From the NCBI GenBank assembly GCA_963930645.1, contig OZ005648.1:152251035-152315034 (forward strand): a stretch of DNA of 64,000 bases, written 5' to 3'. Below are positions 59,576-64,000 of the stretch, piece after piece (positions within the stretch are counted from its first letter, which is position 1; each line of letters starts with the position of its first letter). Position numbers and translations under genes: made by a program. The DNA is from Salticus scenicus. Its lineage: Eukaryota; Arthropoda; Arachnida; Araneae; Salticidae. The notes beneath the pieces were generated by a model. The model ran no database searches, was not told the origin of the DNA, and saw only the letters and a program-made list of their open reading frames with translations.

Positions 59576-60181
59576 GGTTTAAATCTGTAAAAATGTTACT
59601 AAAAAATTAAATTTCTTCTTTTAATCTCTTTCTTTTGTCCACCCCACCCCCACCCCCCACACATAGAAATAAAAAACTTACGCTCTCGTTGATGCTTATC
59701 AATTTTTCAAAAATGAGTACTCATTTAACGGTTATGAATTTTCTGACTGCGAAAACAGAATTTTAAAATATTCATTAGGTAATGTGTAATTGTAGCAACA
59801 AATTTTCCCATAGAATAACATGGGCGAAGGCTGCCGGCGAGATTAGGTATTGTCCCCTCTTAACCTTTTCCCAAAATGTCAGAAAAGTTTTCCATTTTCT
59901 ACACAGTAAAAAATCTGTCTTATTTCTTTGACTAATAGCTGCTGGGTACTTAATTCTTTGTTGAAATAGGTGTGTAGAAATGCAATGGACATCACAAGCC
60001 CAGCCGCTTGCATCTTTAGAAGAAAGGTCGTTAGAGAAAACTATTCATGTCTTTCTCTAAATTCGTTATCATCAGTAAACACTTCGAAATACCTTCACTG
60101 AACCCCTGTTAAATGCCCAGAGGGAAGGTTATGCCCAATGACAATTAAAAAAGAGTGTCTATCTTTACTACGTTTACGTTT
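59576..60181. other. AT-rich DNA, no gene seen
   Basis: A CCCCACCC-rich patch at about 59640-59660 may be an inverted decayed G-tract. No other feature found. Confidence 0.45.
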
Positions 60182-60405
60182 TGCACTGAGAAATAATTCT
60201 AAAACTGACATCTAGATTCTAAATTATGGCTCTAGTAAAAATAGCTTCATGTTATCCTTCTAAATTCTAGTGTCCTTTGAAAGCAAGTTCTAGAAACCCC
60301 TATTAGAATTCTAGAGTGTTTGCTAAATTATCGAAGAATCAAATTTATTTAAAAACTACTGAAATAAATGGGAATACAAGAGGCTCGTTTTAGCATCTAT
60401 AATAT
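60182..60405. repeat. Dispersed repeat shared with 33728-33955
   Basis: CACTGAGAAATAATTCT, AACTGACATCTAGATTCTAA and GTTCTAGAAACCCCTATTAG in the same order and orientation as the partner. Confidence 0.65.
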
Positions 60406-60407
60406 CG

Positions 60408-61065
60408 GTTTCAGAAATTAGCTCTGAAAAACGCTCAATTTTTGTCCAAAATAATTGCTTTTTTAATCAAAATATAAAAATATTTCATATATTTAATACC
60501 ATTTGAAACCATTTAGTACATTGAAACCATTTAATCGCAGCTAAATATTAAAATATTTAGCTGCGATTAAATGGTTTCTTTTTCTTTTATCTTTTTCCTT
60601 CTTTTCTTTTTTCCTTTCCTTTTTCTTTCTTTCTTTCTTTTTTTATTTTAGCTAGCTGTGAAATAGTTCCTCTTTTCAGCCGTGAAACACAGTAATATAC
60701 TAATAGCAACAAATGGATCAAACAAAATAAGTCAAACGTAAGTGATATGATCATGCAGTTAGGAAAGGGAGGATATCACTAATTATTGCAATCAAACATA
60801 AAAGCAAGAACTTTGTTCATTTTTGATAAAGTGATGTGATTCAGAAATTAACTCTGAAAAACGTCAATTTTTGTTAGTTACATTAAAATAATTGCTTATT
60901 TAACCCAAATATAAAAAGATTTCACACATTTTAATATTTAGCTGAGATTAAACGCTTTTTCTTTCTTTCTTTTCTCTTTTTTATTTATTTATTTATTATT
61001 ATTATTATTATTATTTTTAGCTGTAAAATAGTTCCGCATTTCAGCTGTGAACCACAGTTATATAA
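60408..61065 (+). repeat. Direct duplication with pyrimidine-rich interior
   Basis: Copy 1 about 60408-60715 and copy 2 about 60838-61065 share TTCAGAAATTA(G/A)CTCTGAAAAA, ATAATTGCTT, AATATTTAGCTG(C/A)GATTAAA, a T/C-rich tract and TAGTTCC(T/G)C(T/A)TTTCAGC(C/T)GTGAA. The second copy lacks the left arm of the palindrome found in the first. Confidence 0.75.
60523..60578. repeat. Perfect palindrome, 27-bp arms, 2-bp spacer
   Basis: Left arm 60523-60549 begins GAAACCATTTAATCGCAG. Right arm 60552-60578 is its exact reverse complement. Only AA separates the arms. The right arm is the normal sequence of the duplication (its counterpart near 60932 has no left arm), so the left arm looks templated from it. 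Confidence 0.9.
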
Positions 61066-61077
61066 TAATCCCAGCGC

Positions 61078-61212
61078 GGGGTCCAGGACAAAATCCCCTC
61101 CGGTCAAAATCCACCCCGGACAAATTCCACCCCGGACAAATTCCACTATGGACAAAATCAACTGCGGACAAAATCCACCCGGACGAAATCCCTTCAGGAC
61201 AAAAGCCTATTT
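61078..61212 (+). repeat. 17-18-bp minisatellite, about 8 copies
   Basis: Units such as CCCGGACAAATTCCAC, GCGGACAAAATCCACC and TCAGGACAAAAGCC. Same CCGGA(C/A)AAA style as the arrays at 52543 and 58313, but with a different spacer. Confidence 0.85.
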
Positions 61213-61850
61213 CGGTAAAATTATTTAAGAAAGAGGAATTGAATTTTAAATAATTTATGCACCCTACTAATCAAGCTCATGGATTGGGAAATTAATTGAG
61301 AAAGTAGTGAAAATTTACATCTGATTTCCACATGATATATATATATATATATATATTTTAGAAATGTTTTCTATAATATAAATTATTATTATTATTATTA
61401 TTTATGCTGTGCCCCATCCCTTCACATTTTACTAAATAATGGATGAAAATATAAGAAGCTATTACTTTCTCAATGTCGATATTTTATATCACTCGACGTC
61501 CCAGAATCTAATAATATATTTAGCTTTACTGATAACAATAAATTTTTTTAATGAAATCATTCTTTGCTTACAACCCCCCTCCCCCTTACACATACACACG
61601 CACAGGGTATGCAGATACCTATAAAAACATAATTACCAGTGCATCTTTCTTAAAGTTTTATTAAAATATTTCAAATAGAATAAAAGCATCAAATACGCAT
61701 TTTTTTTTTTTTTTTTTTTAGAAAGTTTTGTGAGTGTGTGACAAAAATTTGTGGCGACTATAACTTAGGAACTACAGCACAGAATTCCCTATCAATTTAA
61801 ATGTAGTTGTATCTATCAAAGTTTGGAGCAAATCCCTCAACAGGTCAAGG
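61213..61850. other. AT-rich DNA, no gene seen
   Basis: (AT)n at about 61337-61359, (ATT)n at about 61384-61402 and a T-run at about 61701-61719. No exon or element recognised. Confidence 0.5.
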
Positions 61851-61854
61851 AAAG

Positions 61855-62005
61855 TGCCTTCCGCGAGGTCTTTCTAAGTGGTTTAACTAGTATTTATGTA
61901 ATTTTCGGAGAAAACTACAGAAAACTCCAAACGGAAAAGCCGACGAGCGCGACCTGGAATCGAGCATAGAACCTCACGTCAACCAGCTTTGAGAGAAAAC
62001 CCTCT
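61855..62005 (-). mobile_element. SINE-B copy, partial
   Basis: GGTCTTTCTAAG, TTTTCGGAGAAAACTACAGA, AACTCCAAACGG, GACGAGCGCGACCTGGAATC and CCAGCTTTGAGAG match 63330-63550 in order and strand. Confidence 0.7.
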
Positions 62006-62344
62006 CAGAACTGTTGGAGCTAATATATTTTTTAATTAAATTTAAATAAATAGAAAAGGTGAAAGAGAAAACTTTCATTCAATAAATCCTTAATTTTAAA
62101 AATTTAAATCTCAGTTGTTATTAATTTTATTTGTGACGGACTAGACTTTAAATTGCATTCTTGTCCAATTTTAATTACTTAATATTTATTTACCTTTATG
62201 GATTTTGGTGTGCTAGTGTATCTGCATGTCTTTCTTATAAATAATACAGAATTTTTAATTTAAGAAAAATAATTCACACTTAATAAGGTAATAATATAGC
62301 GTGAAAGACATGACAAATAACAGACACGATTTAAGTTATTCATT

Positions 62345-62405
62345 TTTATCACTCAATTGCTCTCAATTGAGTCATATCACTCAATTGATCATCATATCAC
62401 TCAAT
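62345..62405. repeat. Short repeat of ATCACTCAATTG words
   Basis: TATCACTCAATT occurs three times, with the palindromic partner TCAATTGAGT between. Local simple repeat, no function inferred. Confidence 0.7.
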
Positions 62406-63127
62406 TAAAACACATTTGAAGTTCAGAAATATTAATCTATATAAACAAGACTCTCACCTGATCTTTTTTAAGTTTTAAATTTTTAATAAATATAACGTGA
62501 TAGATCTGACATATGTAAAATTTTAGAATTACCGTTTGCGTACTGAATTTTAAAACTAAATTTTCTTTTTTTTTAATTAATAATGTACAAAATAATAATA
62601 ATAATAATAATAATAATGTTGAATGTGATACATTATTTGATAGTTTAATAAGTTTTATATTTAGAAAATTTAAAAATAATTGAATTAGTTGTAAAGTGAA
62701 AAGTGGTCTTCTTGTTCACTCTCGACAGAATTAAACCCAATATGAAAATAAGTAACATACTGATTGACAAAGAATAATCTACTTCCTCGCTGCCCTTTCC
62801 TCCTACTAAAGAAATATATGTAACACTTACTGATACTTTAAAAAAATTGCAACCCAGCCGTAAGTGACATTTTTATACCATGTTCAGATAGAAATACATT
62901 TCATTTTGTTACCCCATGAGGATAAATTCCTATAACTCTAAAGTTTTTTTTTTTTTTCTTTTAGGACAGAGGACCACTCAATCTGCGGATTTTTACGATA
63001 CCAGTTTTACAACAGTTGGACAATTATCGAAATCGAAAATTTATCGGAAATAGAATTGAATAATTTGAAAGCGATGTTATAACTTGGAAAAAGAAAAAAA
63101 AAAAAATTCCATCCTAAACTAAATCCT
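62406..63127. other. AT-rich DNA, no gene seen
   Basis: (AAT)n at about 62590-62618 and a T-run at about 62944-62957. Nothing else found. Confidence 0.5.
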
Positions 63128-63226
63128 GCTTTTGCCAGAATTTCATCAAAATCATTTTTTTTTCCAGAGAAAAAGAAAAGAAAATGAATAATAATCAGTA
63201 TTGATACAAACACTATCGAAAAAGTT
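63128..63226. repeat. Dispersed repeat shared with 44338-44455
   Basis: TTTTGCCAGAATTTCATCAA, GAAAAAGAAAAGAAAATGAA and ACTATCGAAAAAGTTTA in the same order as the partner. Confidence 0.5.
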
Positions 63227-63324
63227 TAATGGATCTAGGTTAATGCTATACAGTTTGTACTGTGGATTTTCTGTTGACGGCTATTATTGAAGCTGTGTTG
63301 TGTTTATATTAAACATATCTTCGT

Positions 63325-63555
63325 GGTGTAAGTGTTAGGGCCGATTGACAACATGAGGGTCCTACGCGTGGGGGGAAATATCTTTCCGGGGGGGAAGGGG
63401 TTTACATACTAAGAAGCCCCAGACTGTATTCACGCGGGTTTCGGAGAAAACCATAGAAAACTCCGAACGGCTAGATCAACGAGCGCGACCTGGGATCAAA
63501 CCCGGAACTTTTAGTCTTCCAGCTTTGATAGCAGAACCGCTTGAACTGAAATATT
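63325..63555 (-). mobile_element. SINE-B, best copy
   Basis: On the minus strand a tRNA-like head: AAGCGGTTCTGCTATCAAAG (A-box region) and CCGGGTTTGATCCCAGGTC (B-box GGTTTGATCCC), 25-30 bases apart. The body follows, with GGAGTTTTCTATGGTTTTCT and the 5' TAAGTGTTAGGGCCGATTG word on plus. Partial copies lie at 37925, 51480, 55780 and 61855. Confidence 0.7.
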
Positions 63556-63716
63556 TAAAAGTCTAAATTGATTAAAAGTTGAAAATTAAAAGTGCAAACT
63601 ATAATAATTAAGCAATCTCAACAAAATTAGTTATTAAAAAGTATGTTTTAAATAAATAAATTTGTTTTCTTTAATTAGAATATTTTATTAAATATTTTTT
63701 AAACAGCTTTTCTTTA

Positions 63717-64000
63717 TCTCTATATATTAAAAAAATGTTACTGTCTCTGGCGTCAAATTTTTTTTTGTCAGCGACAGTATCTTCTAGCGGAGGCAGGGTC
63801 CTTCGCGTAATGAGAGGTATCAATGTGTTCCGAATACTCCAAGTAAGACATTTCAGATGCTTAGAAATTTCTATCATTTTAATTAAAGAAGTTATTAACT
63901 AAAAACGACAAGTTTATAAAGGTACTCAGTTTGCCATTTTTAAGAAAGTTTCTCAGAGTGACGTTGTTCTTCTGTCATGAAGTCATTTTACACGGGGTTG
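63717..64000 (+). mobile_element. Helitron family B, 5' end, running off the window
   Basis: Starts TCTCTATATATTAAAAAAAT after an A, then GTTACTGTCTCTGGCGTC, GCAGGGTCCTTCGCGT, GGTATCAATGTGTTCCGAAT and GTTATTAACTAAAAACGACA. The same order is found from 48529 downward on the minus strand. The 3' end lies beyond the window. Confidence 0.75.

Overview
The window looks like AT-rich, repeat-dense DNA from an arthropod nuclear genome. A chelicerate such as a spider fits the tRNA-derived SINE families and Helitron types I recall, but that placement is inference. There are no bacterial, phage or organellar genes. Open frames of 60-200 codons are almost all chance frames across microsatellites, minisatellites or transposon DNA.

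Layout. 1-4.2 kb: a 172-bp tandem array, a tRNA-derived SINE, a 54-bp repeat and microsatellites. 4.2-19.7 kb: the most structured part, a head-to-tail array of four copies of one non-autonomous Helitron (family A). Each copy starts TCATTATATAAAG, and the three intact copies end GTCAGCTAG with the next copy beginning at the next base. Copy 3 carries nested TIR elements. Copy 4 is split by a second Helitron (family C, minus strand, 15552-19580), which itself holds two P-like elements with exact 8-bp target duplications and an AT-flanked MITE. All three intact A copies also carry the same 23-bp remnant of the P-like family inside an 8-bp duplication.

19.75-26.5 kb: the only stretch that reads like a host gene. 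It has an RFX-type X-box, a candidate leader exon with a GTAAGT donor, and four phase-compatible coding exons for an 86-residue protein I do not recognise. Its introns contain a hAT MITE, a fold-back element and a second 172-bp-type array.

26.5-40.6 kb: dispersed repeats, two hAT-type MITEs, a decayed fifth copy of Helitron A (30.7-32.2 kb), SINE fragments and otherwise featureless AT-rich DNA. 40.6-43.7 kb: a small TIR element, a broken Penelope-like reverse transcriptase and minisatellites built on a GCGGAC core. 46.3-48.5 kb: a perfect 99-bp tandem duplication, a large inverted repeat with homopolymer ends, and Helitron B (minus) carrying two SINEs. 52.5-61.2 kb: a set of minisatellites of the form CCGGA(A/C)AAA plus spacer, a dimeric satellite with a G-tract in each monomer, and a perfect 27-bp-arm palindrome. 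61.8-64 kb: SINE fragments and the 5' end of a second Helitron B that runs off the window.

How it works together: apart from the candidate gene, this is a transposon accretion zone. Every DNA transposon seen is non-autonomous, so their movement depended on enzymes encoded elsewhere. Nesting gives a relative order of events: P-like insertion and collapse in an ancestral Helitron A, then tandem amplification, then later P-like, MITE and Helitron C insertions.
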